Source: Variovorax sp. 54
GTDB taxonomy: Bacteria > Pseudomonadota > Gammaproteobacteria > Burkholderiales > Burkholderiaceae_C
Direction: 5' to 3'
Length of the DNA: 64,000 bases
Assembly (NCBI RefSeq): GCF_002754375.1
Contig: NZ_PEFF01000001.1
Span: 5,039,501 to 5,103,500 of the forward strand
The first letter of the stretch is position 1; each line of letters starts with the position of its first letter. Shown piece by piece: positions 8,028-17,122 of this stretch. The position numbers and the translations under genes were made by a program. The notes under the pieces were generated by a model, which saw only the letters and a program-made list of their open reading frames with translations, had not been told where the DNA came from and searched no databases.

Positions 8028-8402
8028 ATGAGCGAGGACTTCATCTCCATCAGTCGATCGCTCGTCGACGACGCATGGAACAACCCCGACAAGTGGGAGG
8101 CGAGCCTTGCCTCCGCAGAGGCGTTGCTCTCGAAGGCGCTTGTCGAATCTCCTGACGATGTCCTTGCCCTGACGTGCTTGGGCGCAGTGCTTTCAGATCA
8201 AGGCAAGCACAAAGAGGCCGCATCCGCCCTGAAGCGTGCAATCGAACTCGGCTCCACCGACCGGAACACTTTCTTCAACCTCGGCGTCGCAACGATGAAC
8301 TTCGGCTCACGCGCGAAAGCCATGTCTGCATTCCGTGGGGCCGAAGGGCTCCAGGCTTCGCCGCTGTCGTGGCCGGCATACTTTGATGCGCAGGCCCATT
8401 GA
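8028..8402 (+). CDS. TPR-repeat protein
   Basis: A 124-residue protein with two clear tetratricopeptide units: DDVLALTCLGAVLSDQGKH with AASALKRAIELG, and NTFFNLGVATMNFGSRAKAMSAF. The ATG at 8028 (MSEDFISISRS) is preferred; a GTG at 8004 is possible. A likely protein-binding adaptor of unknown partner, possibly for its neighbours. It is separated from the next gene by 30 bases. Confidence 0.8.
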   Translation: MSEDFISISRSLVDDAWNNPDKWEASLASAEALLSKALVESPDDVLALTCLGAVLSDQGKHKEAASALKRAIELGSTDRNTFFNLGVATMNFGSRAKAMSAFRGAEGLQASPLSWPAYFDAQAH

Positions 8403-8432
8403 GCACCCTCCAACCCAAGCACGGAGACCCGC

Positions 8433-9011
8433 ATGAGAACGCTGAAAATCATGGAGCACATCTCGCTGGACGGCGTGATCCAGACCTCTGGCGAAGACGA
8501 ATTTCCCTACGCGGACTGGACCGCGCCGTACCGCAGCCCTGCCGGCCGGGATGAAGTGCTCGCCGCGCATGGGGGGCGCTTCGACCTGTTGCTCGGTCGC
8601 CGCACCTACGACCTGTGGTCGGACTACTGGCCCAAGGCACCGAGCGGTGCGATGGCAGACGGGCTGAATGCAGCGACCAAGTATGTCGTGACCCACCGTC
8701 CGGAAAGTCTGGCGTGGGGCCCGTTCGAAAGCCTGGGGCCGGACATCGTCGAGGGCGTTCGCCGCATCAAGTCACAGGCAGGCCCGAACCTGATTCTCTG
8801 GGGCAGCGCCACGCTGACATCGACACTGCTCGAACACGGCCTTGCCGATGAAGTCCTGCTGGTCGTCTATCCGGTTCTGCTGGGCACGGGAAAGCGCTTC
8901 TTCGCGCAGGGAACCCCGCCACGCGCCCTCGAGCTCGTCAGCACGAAAGCCATGCCGTCCGGCATCCTCGTCAGTGCCTACAAGGTCGCCGGCGCTTTGA
9001 AAGCCGGGTAG
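8433..9011 (+). CDS. Dihydrofolate reductase-family protein (RibD C-terminal type)
   Basis: A 192-residue single-domain protein. It opens with RTLKIMEHISLDGVIQ, typical of the bacterial DHFR-like/RibD_C family, and continues with LLLGRRTYDLWSDYWP, LILWGSATLTSTLLEHGLADE and VYPVLLGTGKRFF, all hallmarks of that group. Members are NADPH-dependent reductases of mostly unknown substrate; they are not housekeeping FolA. It is soluble and read with the HD-domain gene 33 bases downstream. Confidence 0.9.
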   Translation: MRTLKIMEHISLDGVIQTSGEDEFPYADWTAPYRSPAGRDEVLAAHGGRFDLLLGRRTYDLWSDYWPKAPSGAMADGLNAATKYVVTHRPESLAWGPFESLGPDIVEGVRRIKSQAGPNLILWGSATLTSTLLEHGLADEVLLVVYPVLLGTGKRFFAQGTPPRALELVSTKAMPSGILVSAYKVAGALKAG

Positions 9012-9044
9012 TCGGGCAGTCCCACATCGCGAGCGAAATTTGTC

Positions 9045-9569
9045 ATGAGTACCTCCAACCTTTCCGAAGCCCGCGCCTATGCACTCCGCATGCACGGCGC
9101 GCAAATGTACGGAGCGCACCCGTACGCGCACCATCTGGATGCCGTTGCGCTGACCCTTCTGCCGTATGGTCAAGAGGCCCAGGCCATCGGGTATCTGCAC
9201 GATGTGGTTGAAGACACGGACGCGACAGTCGATGAGGTGCGCCTGCGCTTCGGCGATCTGGTGGCTGCGTGCGTCGCACTCCTCACGGACGAACCCGGCG
9301 CGAACAGGAAGGAGCGCAAGTCGAAGACCTACGCGAAGCTGGCCAAGGTCACAGGCGCGGAAGAACTGGCGCTGGTCGTGAAAGCGGCCGACCGCCTCTC
9401 GAACGTGCGAGCCTGCGTGGCCGATGCCCATCGCGACCTGTGGAACGTCTATCGCGGTGAGCATGAGGTGTTCAAGGCGGCGGCATTTCGGGCGGGCCTT
9501 TGCGATGCGCTCTGGTCGGAGATCGACGGGCTGATGAGCGATGACAAGCGGCCCCCGAGCGCGACCTGA
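9045..9569 (+). CDS. HD-domain phosphohydrolase (SpoT/MESH-like)
   Basis: A 174-residue protein with the metal-binding HD pattern: H near residue 18, IGYLHDVVEDTDAT at about residues 46-59 (HD followed by ED) and KAADRLSNVRA at about 108-118. This is the arrangement of small alarmone or nucleotide hydrolases of the SpoT/MESH1 type. There is no synthetase or TGS domain. Substrate unknown. Confidence 0.85.
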   Translation: MSTSNLSEARAYALRMHGAQMYGAHPYAHHLDAVALTLLPYGQEAQAIGYLHDVVEDTDATVDEVRLRFGDLVAACVALLTDEPGANRKERKSKTYAKLAKVTGAEELALVVKAADRLSNVRACVADAHRDLWNVYRGEHEVFKAAAFRAGLCDALWSEIDGLMSDDKRPPSAT

Positions 9570-9854
9570 ACAACCCATGTTGAAGCACTCGCGCACGACA
9601 GCGGAGGTACGTTTTCTTGGGTAGCACTCGACCCTCTCTTCACGCTCAAGAAGTTCGACATACCTGCCGCCGATTTCCCGGCGACGGGCACGCAGCCGCT
9701 GCGCGAGGGGTATCGGTCCTCCACCGTCTGCACCGCCGGCCCCGCGACGCGGGAGGCCCGTGCATGGATCGGAGGATGGGTGCTGGGGGGTGGAATCGAT
9801 ATCTCTTGCGAGGCGCAGCCCATGCCTCTCGGGGTCCGGCTCGTGCGCGAGTGA
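9570..9854 (+). pseudogene. Start-less reading frame, probable gene remnant
   Basis: Directly after the HD stop, in the same frame, a protein-like reading continues for about 94 codons to TGA at 9852-9854. It looks coding (for example TFSWVALDPLFTLKKFDIP and later WIGGWVLGGGIDISCEA) but has no ATG, GTG or TTG until its last third. It may be the C-terminal part of a gene whose 5' end has been lost. The remaining bases up to 9977 hold nothing I can recognise. Confidence 0.35.
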
Positions 9855-9977
9855 TGTGCAATGCGCATCGGTCTCGAGGCGGTGCAGGGAACAGGCGAGA
9901 CGCTGCCTGAACAGGGGGGCATGCGGTCGGTCGGATCGTCGGCTCGCGCCATGCGAGCCGACGACCTTCGCTCACAC

Positions 9978-11333
9978 TCAGGGCGCCAGCGTGAGCTTGA
10001 AGATCTGGTTGCCGTTGGAGGCGCCCACGTAGACGCTCCCGTCGCCGGCCACCGCCACACCGATCGGGAAATTGAACGCAATCGCCGCGCCGGTGCTGTC
10101 GCGCAGCGTGCTGATCTCGCCCGCAGGCGTGACCACGCGCGCCACGCCGTCCCAGGCATGGGTGAGGAACACGTTGTCGTGCGCATCCACCGTCACGCCG
10201 TAGGAGAAGCCGAGCTTGGCCGGCGTGGCGGCCGTTCCGTCGACCACGCCGCCGTTGGCGCAATCGCCCAGCAGCGTGCTCACCGTGGCGCTGGCCACAT
10301 CGATCTTGCGCAGGCACAAGCTGTCGGTGTCCGTGTCGTACAGCGTGCGGCCATCGCGGCTGATCGCCAGGCCCTGCGGGCGCGCAAACTGGGCGGCCGT
10401 GCCGACCCCGTCCAGGTAGGCCTGCGTGCCGTCGCCCGCGAGCGTGCTCGTGGTGCCGTCGGCTGCAACCTTGCGCACGCGCTTGTTTTCCAGGTCCGCC
10501 ACGAACAGGTTGCCTGCGCCGTCCAGCGCAATGCTGGCGGGGTTGTTGAACATCGCGGCAGCCGGGCCGTCGGCATAGCCGCTGGTGCTACCGCCGACCC
10601 AGGTGCTGTAGGTCGTGGCGTTGGGGGCGATCTTGTTGATGCGATGCTTGTCGCTCACGTACAGGGTGCCGTCGGCCGCCAGTGCCAGGCCATACGGCGT
10701 GTTCATGGTCGTGCCTGGCGTCACCTCGGCGCCGCTGCCGCTGGCCGTGTCGATTCGGTAGACCGAACCATTGCCGCCCATGGCCACGTAGAGGTTCGCG
10801 CCGCTGGCGTCCAGAACGAGTTGGTAGGGATGGTCGTAGGTCACGCCCGTGGTCGCCAGCACGGTGGCGACCCAAGGCTTGACCGTGAGCGTGGCGGCAT
10901 GGCTGGTCACGCTGCCGCCGGCGCCCGTCACCTGCACGCGCAGCTGCTGGCCGCTGTCGGCCAGTTGGTTGGCCGCCGTGGTGAAGCTGTCGGCCGTGGC
11001 GCCGGAGACATCGGTCCAGCTGGCACCGCCATCTGCGCTGCGTTGCCACTGGTAGGCCGTGGCGCGCGTGGCCTGAATCTTCAGCGTGGCGGTCACGCCC
11101 TGGCCCACGGTGGTGTCCGACGGCTGCGTTGTGAGGGCGGGCGTGGTGTCCTCCGGTGTGGGTGGCGGTGTGTCCTGGGAGGCAGGCGCAGGGGCCGGCG
11201 TTGGCGCGACAGCGAAGCCGGGGAAACCACCGCCTCCGCCCCCACCACCGCCGCAGGCCGCCAGCACGAGGTTCATCATCAGCAGCGCGGCAGGGGTGCG
11301 CCATGCACGGAAAACGGGGCGACGGGTGTTCAT
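9978..11333 (-). CDS. Exported lipoprotein with Ig-like domain and NHL repeats
   Basis: A 451-residue protein. It has a signal peptide ending in a lipobox (LVLAAC at about residues 22-27) followed by nine glycines and a Pro/Ala linker. Residues about 60-155 form an Ig-like domain (TLKIQATRATAYQWQRSADGG). The rest is a beta-propeller of NHL-type repeats such as NNPASIALDGAGNLFVADLENKRVRKV. Such propellers bind proteins or sugars at the cell surface. AAGGAAGG stands 8-15 bases before the ATG at 11333, supporting the start. It lies downstream of the two-component genes on the same strand. Confidence 0.85.
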   Translation of the reverse strand: MNTRRPVFRAWRTPAALLMMNLVLAACGGGGGGGGGFPGFAVAPTPAPAPASQDTPPPTPEDTTPALTTQPSDTTVGQGVTATLKIQATRATAYQWQRSADGGASWTDVSGATADSFTTAANQLADSGQQLRVQVTGAGGSVTSHAATLTVKPWVATVLATTGVTYDHPYQLVLDASGANLYVAMGGNGSVYRIDTASGSGAEVTPGTTMNTPYGLALAADGTLYVSDKHRINKIAPNATTYSTWVGGSTSGYADGPAAAMFNNPASIALDGAGNLFVADLENKRVRKVAADGTTSTLAGDGTQAYLDGVGTAAQFARPQGLAISRDGRTLYDTDTDSLCLRKIDVASATVSTLLGDCANGGVVDGTAATPAKLGFSYGVTVDAHDNVFLTHAWDGVARVVTPAGEISTLRDSTGAAIAFNFPIGVAVAGDGSVYVGASNGNQIFKLTLAP

Positions 11334-11443
11334 GAGAGGCCTTCCTTTTTGCAAGTGGAGTGAGTGAGAAGGCCTCCACGGTAGGTTCGGCGATACCCGC
11401 AATCCAGTGTCGAAGGTCATCGACTTGCAGAGAAAAAAAGTGC

Positions 11444-13228
11444 TCAGGAGTGCATGCGGGCGTGCGTCGTGTCGTGCGGGGTCAGCGATGCCAGGGCCTG
11501 CAGCAGCCTGTCGGCGGCCACGGGTTTGAGCAGCACCTGCAGCCCCGATTCGAGCATCTGCTGTTGTCTCCGCGGCGCGGTTTCCCCGGTGATCAACAGC
11601 ACCTGCAGGCCGGGACCGAAACGTGCGCGCAGCCGCTGCGCAGCGGCCAGTCCGTCGGCGCCGTCGGCCAGCCGCACGTCGCACAGCAGCACGTCGATCG
11701 GGGCGCTTTCGTGTGCGGCCTGCACCAGCACGGCCTCGGCTTCGACCTCGCCGGCCACCGCGTCGATGGCCACGCCGTGGGCCTGCAGCAGCCCGGTGAC
11801 GGCCTGGCGGATCGCGGCTTCGTCGTCGATGAGCAGCACGCGCCGCGGCAATGGCAAGGCGGCGCCCGGGTGTGGCGCGAGCGGCGCGACGCCCAGGGCC
11901 GACACCGCCGGAAGCACCAGGCGAAAGCGGCTCCCGCGATGCAGGCGCGAGTGCACCTGCAGCGGGTGCGCCATCAGGCGCGAGAGCCGGTGCACGATGG
12001 ACAGGCCGATGCCCAGTCCCTGCGCGCGATCGCGCCCCGGATTCCCGACCTGGTAGAACTCGTCGAAGATGCGGCCGAGGTGCTCGTGCGGGATGCCGAT
12101 GCCGGTGTCGCACACGTCGATCCACACCAGCGGCCCGCGTGCACGGGCGGCCACCACCACGCCGCCGCGCGGCGTGTACTTGAGCGCGTTGTCCACGAGA
12201 TTCGACAGCAGCCGTTGCAACAGCTGCGGGTCGCTCAGCACCCAGCAAGGCGTGGCACGCAGCCGCAGTTGCAGGTCGCGGTCGGTCGCCTGCGCCGCGA
12301 ACACGTGGTTGAGCGCAAGGAACAGCGGGTTGAGTTCCACGGGGCGAATCTGTGGCGACACCTCGCCGGCATCCAGCCGCGAGATGTCCAGCAGGGTGTC
12401 CAGCGAATCGCCGAGCGTTCCGACCGCATCCATCAGCCGCGCCGCGTGATTCCATTCGTCGCTGCCCTGGAGCTTCTTCTCGATGACGGCGCCGAACAAC
12501 GCGATGGCGTGCAGGGGCTGGCGCAGGTCGTGGCTCGCCGCGGCAAGAAAGCGCGTTTTTTCCTCGCTGGCACGCTGGGTGGCCGCAATCTGATGGCTCA
12601 GCTGCTCGGCCAGCGCCTCTTTCTCGAAACGCATGGTGAGCGCCGCGGTCAGCAGCCGGTGGTGCTGTAGCGCGAACGTGATCATGACGCTCATGTACAG
12701 CAGGCAGCCGGTGGCCAGGAACAGGTGCGTGGTGTCTCCACGCCAGGCCAGCGCCAGTGTCAGGCTCGCCATGCTGGGCACGATGAAGCGGGGGATGTTG
12801 CGCTTGAGAACGGCCAGCGACAGCGCACCGCCCGCGCAGCCGCCCATCATCATCACGATGACCATGACCCACAGCCCGAGGTGGCGCCCCGGCGGAACGC
12901 ACAGCCAGGGTGCCAGGCCCCAGATGCAGGAGCGCAGCAGCACGTTGCGCGCATTGAAGCGGGCCCAGTACTCGGGGTGGGCTGCCGCATCGGGGCTGCG
13001 CTGATAGCGCCGGTACGCGCGTCGCAGCGTCAATGCGAGGTGCAGCGCCATCCACAGCAGGACTTGCCAGCGCTGCGTGGCCACGAAAAGGCCGATGCCC
13101 AAGGTCTGCGCCGTGAGCAAGTCCGCGAGGTAGGCGGCCGGCGCGTTGGCATGCACCGCGGCCACTTGCTCGCGCAGCACGCGCTGGGCCAGCGCGGGCG
13201 GATGCAGGTCGTCATTCATCGCAGGCAT
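11444..13228 (-). CDS. Hybrid sensor histidine kinase / response regulator
   Basis: A 594-residue membrane kinase. The N-terminal 200 residues hold several hydrophobic segments (about 42-70, 100-150 and 170-195) and probably sense a membrane signal. The phospho-acceptor site is ASHDLRQPLHAI (His near 234). N-box NLVDNALKYTPRGG, G1 DTGIGIPHEHLGRIF and G2 GLGIGLSIV follow. A receiver domain starts at about residue 465 (LLIDDEAAIRQA, phospho-Asp in LLCDVRLAD). The start is ATG at 13228 or 13219. It follows the response-regulator gene by 40 bases, so the pair is likely one operon. Confidence 0.93.
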   Translation of the reverse strand: MPAMNDDLHPPALAQRVLREQVAAVHANAPAAYLADLLTAQTLGIGLFVATQRWQVLLWMALHLALTLRRAYRRYQRSPDAAAHPEYWARFNARNVLLRSCIWGLAPWLCVPPGRHLGLWVMVIVMMMGGCAGGALSLAVLKRNIPRFIVPSMASLTLALAWRGDTTHLFLATGCLLYMSVMITFALQHHRLLTAALTMRFEKEALAEQLSHQIAATQRASEEKTRFLAAASHDLRQPLHAIALFGAVIEKKLQGSDEWNHAARLMDAVGTLGDSLDTLLDISRLDAGEVSPQIRPVELNPLFLALNHVFAAQATDRDLQLRLRATPCWVLSDPQLLQRLLSNLVDNALKYTPRGGVVVAARARGPLVWIDVCDTGIGIPHEHLGRIFDEFYQVGNPGRDRAQGLGIGLSIVHRLSRLMAHPLQVHSRLHRGSRFRLVLPAVSALGVAPLAPHPGAALPLPRRVLLIDDEAAIRQAVTGLLQAHGVAIDAVAGEVEAEAVLVQAAHESAPIDVLLCDVRLADGADGLAAAQRLRARFGPGLQVLLITGETAPRRQQQMLESGLQVLLKPVAADRLLQALASLTPHDTTHARMHS

Positions 13229-13268
13229 GCGGGCATTGGCACGTCGAAGGCCGCATGGCGCGCCAGGA

Positions 13269-13958
13269 TCACCTCAGGCTGCTGATGAGCTGGGCTCGCG
13301 AACGCATGCCGAACAGCAGCAGCAGGGTGGACACATGGTTCTTGACCGTGCCCTCGGTCAGGCGCGAGAGCTGCGCGATCTCCTTGTTCGACTTGCCGGC
13401 CAGCAGCCAGTCGAGGATCTCGACCTGGCGCGCATTGAGCTGCGGCTGCGGCTGCAATTCGGCCGTCGCCGGCTGCGTGTGCGCAGTGACGGGAGCCGCA
13501 GGCGGCCGGGCCGGCAGGCCGACCAGGTCGTTGTCTCTCACGTAGCGCAACACCTCGCCCAGGTGACCGGTCTTGGGCAGGAAGGCCTGCGCCCCGAGCG
13601 CCATCGCGCCCTGCAGCAGCGCGTGGCTGTCCTTGCCCGAGAGCACGACCACACGCGATGCAGGAAAGGCGCGCTTGAAGCGCACGAGGGTGTCCAGCCC
13701 CTGGGAGTCGGGCAGGTCGAGGTCGAGCAGCACCAGGAAGTGCGATGCCAGATGGAGTTCGTACAGGTGCAAGGCATCGGCGAGGCAGCGTGCCTCGTGC
13801 ACCGGCACGCTGCCGGTTTCTGCCAGCAGCAGCGCCCGCAGGCCCAGGCGCACCAGTTCGTGGTCGTCGACCACCAGGATGCCCCGCGCGGGGATGACAA
13901 CGCCGGCCTCGCTGCGCAACGGCGTGGCATGCGGGGGCAGGGGTGTGGCAGTGGCCAT
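13269..13958 (-). CDS. LuxR/NarL-family response regulator
   Basis: A 229-residue regulator. The receiver domain spans about residues 25-145 (ILVVDDHELVRLGLRALLL; probable phospho-Asp at 79 in LVLLDLDLPD). A linker rich in Ala/Pro/Thr is followed by a C-terminal GerE-type helix-turn-helix (LNARQVEILDWLLAGKSNKE and TEGTVKNHVSTLL, about residues 168-215). It is likely phosphorylated by the hybrid kinase encoded just downstream. The start is ATG at 13958; the region above it is divergent to the DMT exporter gene. Confidence 0.93.
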   Translation of the reverse strand: MATATPLPPHATPLRSEAGVVIPARGILVVDDHELVRLGLRALLLAETGSVPVHEARCLADALHLYELHLASHFLVLLDLDLPDSQGLDTLVRFKRAFPASRVVVLSGKDSHALLQGAMALGAQAFLPKTGHLGEVLRYVRDNDLVGLPARPPAAPVTAHTQPATAELQPQPQLNARQVEILDWLLAGKSNKEIAQLSRLTEGTVKNHVSTLLLLFGMRSRAQLISSLR

Positions 13959-14254
13959 GGTCCGGTCATGGTAGTGCGGACCGCCGCGAACCTGAAATGA
14001 CCAAAGTCATGCGCGGCGCGACTTTGGCACCTAGAAAGACATACGCAAGAAGGCATATGACGTGGTGAATCCGGGTTGCAGGGCGTGGCGTTTTCTACGG
14101 CGCGGTGCTCGTTTCTGTGTTTTCGGGCAAGGTGCGTGCTCGCGTTCGGCATCCGCGGCATGCGGCCGAGACCCGGCGTTCGCAGCGCCTATGCTTGGCA
14201 GTCAAGAACAAACCCCATTCCTTGCGGCCGCTGCCGCGAGACAACAACCCGACC

Positions 14255-15148
14255 ATGCAATCGACCGGAACCCTGCGCGGCATCGCCGCGATGCTGTTGG
14301 CTTGCGCCTTCTTCGCCTGCATGGACGCGCTGCTCAAGAGCCTGGCTGCGCACTACCCGCCGGTGCAGGTGATGGCACTGCGCGGTCTCACGGCGCTGCC
14401 CTTGGTGTGCGTGTACATCGCCTGGCGGCGCGAGGCCGCCGGTGTTTTCAACCGCCGGCTGCGCTGGCGCCTGCACCTGCTGCGCACCGCGCTGAACATG
14501 ACGATGCTCGTGCTCTTCGTTCATGGCCTGAAGACCCTGGGCCTGGCCGAGGCCTACACGCTCACTTTCATCGCGCCGCTGCTGATGGTGCTCATCGCCG
14601 TGCCGCTGCTGGGCGAGTCGGTGAAGCCGCGGCACTGGATCGCCATCGGGCTGGGCTTCATCGGTGTCGTGATCGCGCTGCGGCCCGAGCAGGGCGCCTT
14701 CCTCTCGGCGGGTGCTCTGGCGATCCTGGTGGCTGCGGCCTGCTATGCGCTGTCGAACATGCTGGGCCGGCTCATCAGCCGCACCGAGTCGAGCGCCGCA
14801 CTGGTCTTCTGGACCACGGCGGGCATGGCGGTCGGCGGCAGCCTGCTGGCGGCACCGCAATGGGTGCCTCTCCAGGCCGAGCACATGGGGTTGCTCGCGG
14901 GGTTGGCCATCAGCGGCTTTCTGGGCCAGCTGGCCATCGCCGAGGCCTTCCGCCACGGCCAGGCCGCGGCCATCGCCCCCTTTGAATACAGCGCGCTGGC
15001 CTGGGGCCTCGTGCTGGACTGGGTGTTCTGGCAGGCCGCGCCCGATGCGTGGACGCTGGGCGGCGGGGCGTTGATCGTTGCGAGCGGGCTGTGGTTGGCG
15101 CGCAGCGAGGCGCCGAGGTCGGTACAGAAGGAGCAGAAGACCGCCTGA
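14255..15148 (+). CDS. DMT-superfamily (EamA) transporter
   Basis: A 297-residue membrane protein with ten hydrophobic segments in two EamA halves (first half to about residue 135, second from about 145). Family signs are FFACMDALLKSLA at the N-terminus, AEAYTLTFIAPLLMVLIAVPLLGE in the first half and the IAPFEYSALAWGLVLDW segment in the second. These proteins usually export metabolites or amino acids; the substrate is unknown. The ATG at 14255 begins at the first helix; the longer frame from 14105 has no plausible signal. Confidence 0.9.
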   Translation: MQSTGTLRGIAAMLLACAFFACMDALLKSLAAHYPPVQVMALRGLTALPLVCVYIAWRREAAGVFNRRLRWRLHLLRTALNMTMLVLFVHGLKTLGLAEAYTLTFIAPLLMVLIAVPLLGESVKPRHWIAIGLGFIGVVIALRPEQGAFLSAGALAILVAAACYALSNMLGRLISRTESSAALVFWTTAGMAVGGSLLAAPQWVPLQAEHMGLLAGLAISGFLGQLAIAEAFRHGQAAAIAPFEYSALAWGLVLDWVFWQAAPDAWTLGGGALIVASGLWLARSEAPRSVQKEQKTA

Positions 15149-15230
15149 GCCGCATGCTGTTGCAGCAAGTTCAAGCGAGAGGCTCGAATGGTTGCATGAG
15201 GGCTGGGTGCCCAAGCTTCAGGGGGCGAGG

Positions 15231-15263
15231 GGCTACAGTCGGCCAGGACCAGTCATTCGACAG
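15231..15263 (+). repeat. Dispersed GGCTACAG repeat, copy a
   Basis: A 33-bp sequence beginning GGCTACAGTCGGCCAGGACC and ending CATTCGACAG. It matches copy g (62088-62120, opposite strand) at 30 of 33 positions by eye. It stands 83 bases after the stop of the DMT transporter gene and in the same orientation as that gene. Confidence 0.75.
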
Positions 15264-15309
15264 CTTGCTTCAATTCACACGAAGGCGCTCCATGGGGCCG
15301 TCCGCCCGT

Positions 15310-15328
15310 GGCGCTAATGCGTAGCGCC
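15310..15328. terminator. Short hairpin past the methyltransferase gene
   Basis: GGCGCTA (15310-15316) and TAGCGCC (15322-15328) form a seven-base stem around ATGCG, five bases beyond the stop of the minus-strand methyltransferase gene. No T-run follows on either strand, so it is at best a weak or factor-assisted terminator. Confidence 0.3.
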
Positions 15329-15332
15329 CCCT

Positions 15333-16283
15333 TCAGACCTCAGGTTGAACACCCGGCGGTGCCCGGTACACCAACACCTTCAACGACCGCTCGTCGGACA
15401 CGTCGGGAAAGGTGCTTGGATTCGCCAGTCTTTCCACGAAATCCAGCTCCGGCGCCAGTGCGCTCATTTGCTCTTGCAGGAATTTTGGTCCCAGTTCTGG
15501 GGCATTGAGGCATAGCAGGACAAGGCCGTCGGGCTCCAGCAGGTCAGGCAAGCGCTTAATCAGCCGGGCGTAGTCCTTGGTCGCAACGAAACTCCCCTTT
15601 TGATAGCTTGGTGGGTCAACGATGACCAGCCCGTAAGGGCCTCCGCGCGCGATTTTTCCCCACGAACTGAAAAGGTCGTGAGGGAGGAAGCTCGCGCCGG
15701 CGAGCACGCCGTTGGCGCGGTGGTTCTGTTGCCCCACGGCCAGAGCGCCCTTGCTCATGTCCAGGTTGGTGACGTGCCGGGCCCCTGCCTGCAATGCGAC
15801 CACCGAAAACGCGCAGGTGTAAGCAAACAGGTTGAGCACCTTGACGCGCGACCGGGCGTCTGGGCGCGCCTTCACAAACGCACGAACCCAGCGCCGTCCT
15901 TCGGCCATGTCGAGAAACAGCCCGTGGTTCTGGCCCCGGCCCACGTTAACGCGATAGCGAGCGCCCTCCTCGGTGACCCAATGCGGGTCGGGCACCGAAC
16001 CGCCCATAAGTCGTGTGCTGCTCTGGCCTTCATGCCGGCACTGAAACACCCATTGCAGCGTTTCACCCGGTGCCAACTGTGACCAGCGACGCTCCAGTGC
16101 GGCGCCAATTGCAGCCAGTTCGCCGTCGGTCGCAGGCTTGAAGCTGGTCAACACCCAAACCGGCGGGAAAAAGTCGAGCGACAAGTGAGCGCACTCGGGA
16201 TGAAGCCCACCGCGGCCGTGGAAGATGCGCTGCGCATCCACCGGTGCGGACATTGAAGCGATTGCGTCGAACAGGGGCTGCAT
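15333..16283 (-). CDS. Class I SAM-dependent methyltransferase (RlmI/RlmK C-terminal type)
   Basis: A 316-residue protein. The catalytic half has motif I as KVLNLFAYTCAFSVVALQAGA (about residues 155-175), an acidic loop TNLDMSKGAL, and motif IV as VIVDPPSYQKGSF, the DPP form found in RlmI/RlmK-type 23S rRNA methyltransferases. The N-terminal half (HGRGGLHPECAHLSLDFFPP) is not a PUA domain, so this is a shorter relative. Start: ATG at 16283 has GGGAG nine bases upstream; ATG at 16289 is an alternative. The target is probably rRNA, but this is not certain. Confidence 0.85.
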   Translation of the reverse strand: MQPLFDAIASMSAPVDAQRIFHGRGGLHPECAHLSLDFFPPVWVLTSFKPATDGELAAIGAALERRWSQLAPGETLQWVFQCRHEGQSSTRLMGGSVPDPHWVTEEGARYRVNVGRGQNHGLFLDMAEGRRWVRAFVKARPDARSRVKVLNLFAYTCAFSVVALQAGARHVTNLDMSKGALAVGQQNHRANGVLAGASFLPHDLFSSWGKIARGGPYGLVIVDPPSYQKGSFVATKDYARLIKRLPDLLEPDGLVLLCLNAPELGPKFLQEQMSALAPELDFVERLANPSTFPDVSDERSLKVLVYRAPPGVQPEV

Positions 16284-16448
16284 AGGCATAGGCTCCCATT
16301 CTGACCGGATATCGCGGTGGTCCTGGCCAAGACTGCACTGGGCGAACTGGACCGCCAACGCGGCCGTCGGCTGCAGCAGACCTAGCCGGCTGCGGCACCC
16401 TTCAAACAGGCTTCGCTCACATCCTGACCATCACCAATGCGGGTGTGC

Positions 16449-16479
16449 GGCTACAGTCGGCCAAAAGCGGCCGGTCGAC
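16449..16479 (+). repeat. Dispersed GGCTACAG repeat, copy b
   Basis: It begins GGCTACAGTCGGCCAAAAGC and ends GGTCGAC. The first 15 bases are identical to copies a, d and g, and the second half resembles copy h. It lies between the methyltransferase start and the small membrane gene. Confidence 0.75.
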
Positions 16480-16632
16480 TGCACCGCGAAGTTCGCGGGA
16501 TAGCTGAAACTCGTAGTACGTGCACAACGATTTGAGTTCGGGGCTGCGAGCGCTTGCCCTGAAGCGCGTGCACACATATCTGCCTTCATGAAGAATCCGG
16601 GGCGCGGCGTCGAGCGCAGTACTGGAGAATCA

Positions 16633-16944
16633 ATGCGAAATACCTCGTTGGTGCGCATGCATTTGGGCATTGCGGTGTGCTACCTATGTGTCTTCCTCTT
16701 CATCGTCTATGCGGTGGTCACGAGGTCAACGAGCAGCTGGGCCGGTCTCTGGATACTCGGCGTCATAGCAGCGATTCCAATTGGCCTCCATCTCTGTGCC
16801 GCGCAAGGGGCCCGGAAGGGGGCGGACTGGGGAAAAATTGTGTCGCGAGTTCTCGGCGTGGTTCTGCTCATAGGTTTTCCCATTGGGACAGTGCTTGGAA
16901 GCTTGATCTTGATCAAGACTAGCGCGAAGGATTGGCAGTCATAG
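16633..16944 (+). CDS. Small membrane protein
   Basis: A 103-residue protein with three hydrophobic segments (about residues 7-28, 36-55 and 74-95) joined by basic loops. The ATG at 16633 has GGAG six bases upstream, better than the in-frame ATG at 16588. No family recognised. It is the first of five small plus-strand genes that end at 18957. Confidence 0.65.
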   Translation: MRNTSLVRMHLGIAVCYLCVFLFIVYAVVTRSTSSWAGLWILGVIAAIPIGLHLCAAQGARKGADWGKIVSRVLGVVLLIGFPIGTVLGSLILIKTSAKDWQS

Positions 16945-17122
16945 GACGGCTTGGCAACTTGTTGGCCCGGCACGTAACACGAGGGGCGTTTTGCTGCCAG
17001 AACTACACATTCTTCACAGTCCTTCGGATTTCATGATTACCACCGGTTCACATCGCATTCGAACGAATACATCGAGTCAACTGGCTGTCTGGAGCACCAG
17101 GCGACGAGAAAGAGGAAACTTG

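Noticed and set aside
11234..11262. Glycine run in the NHL lipoprotein as a phase-variable tract
   Set aside because: The nine glycine codons use mixed third bases, so there is no long mononucleotide or simple repeat that would slip easily.
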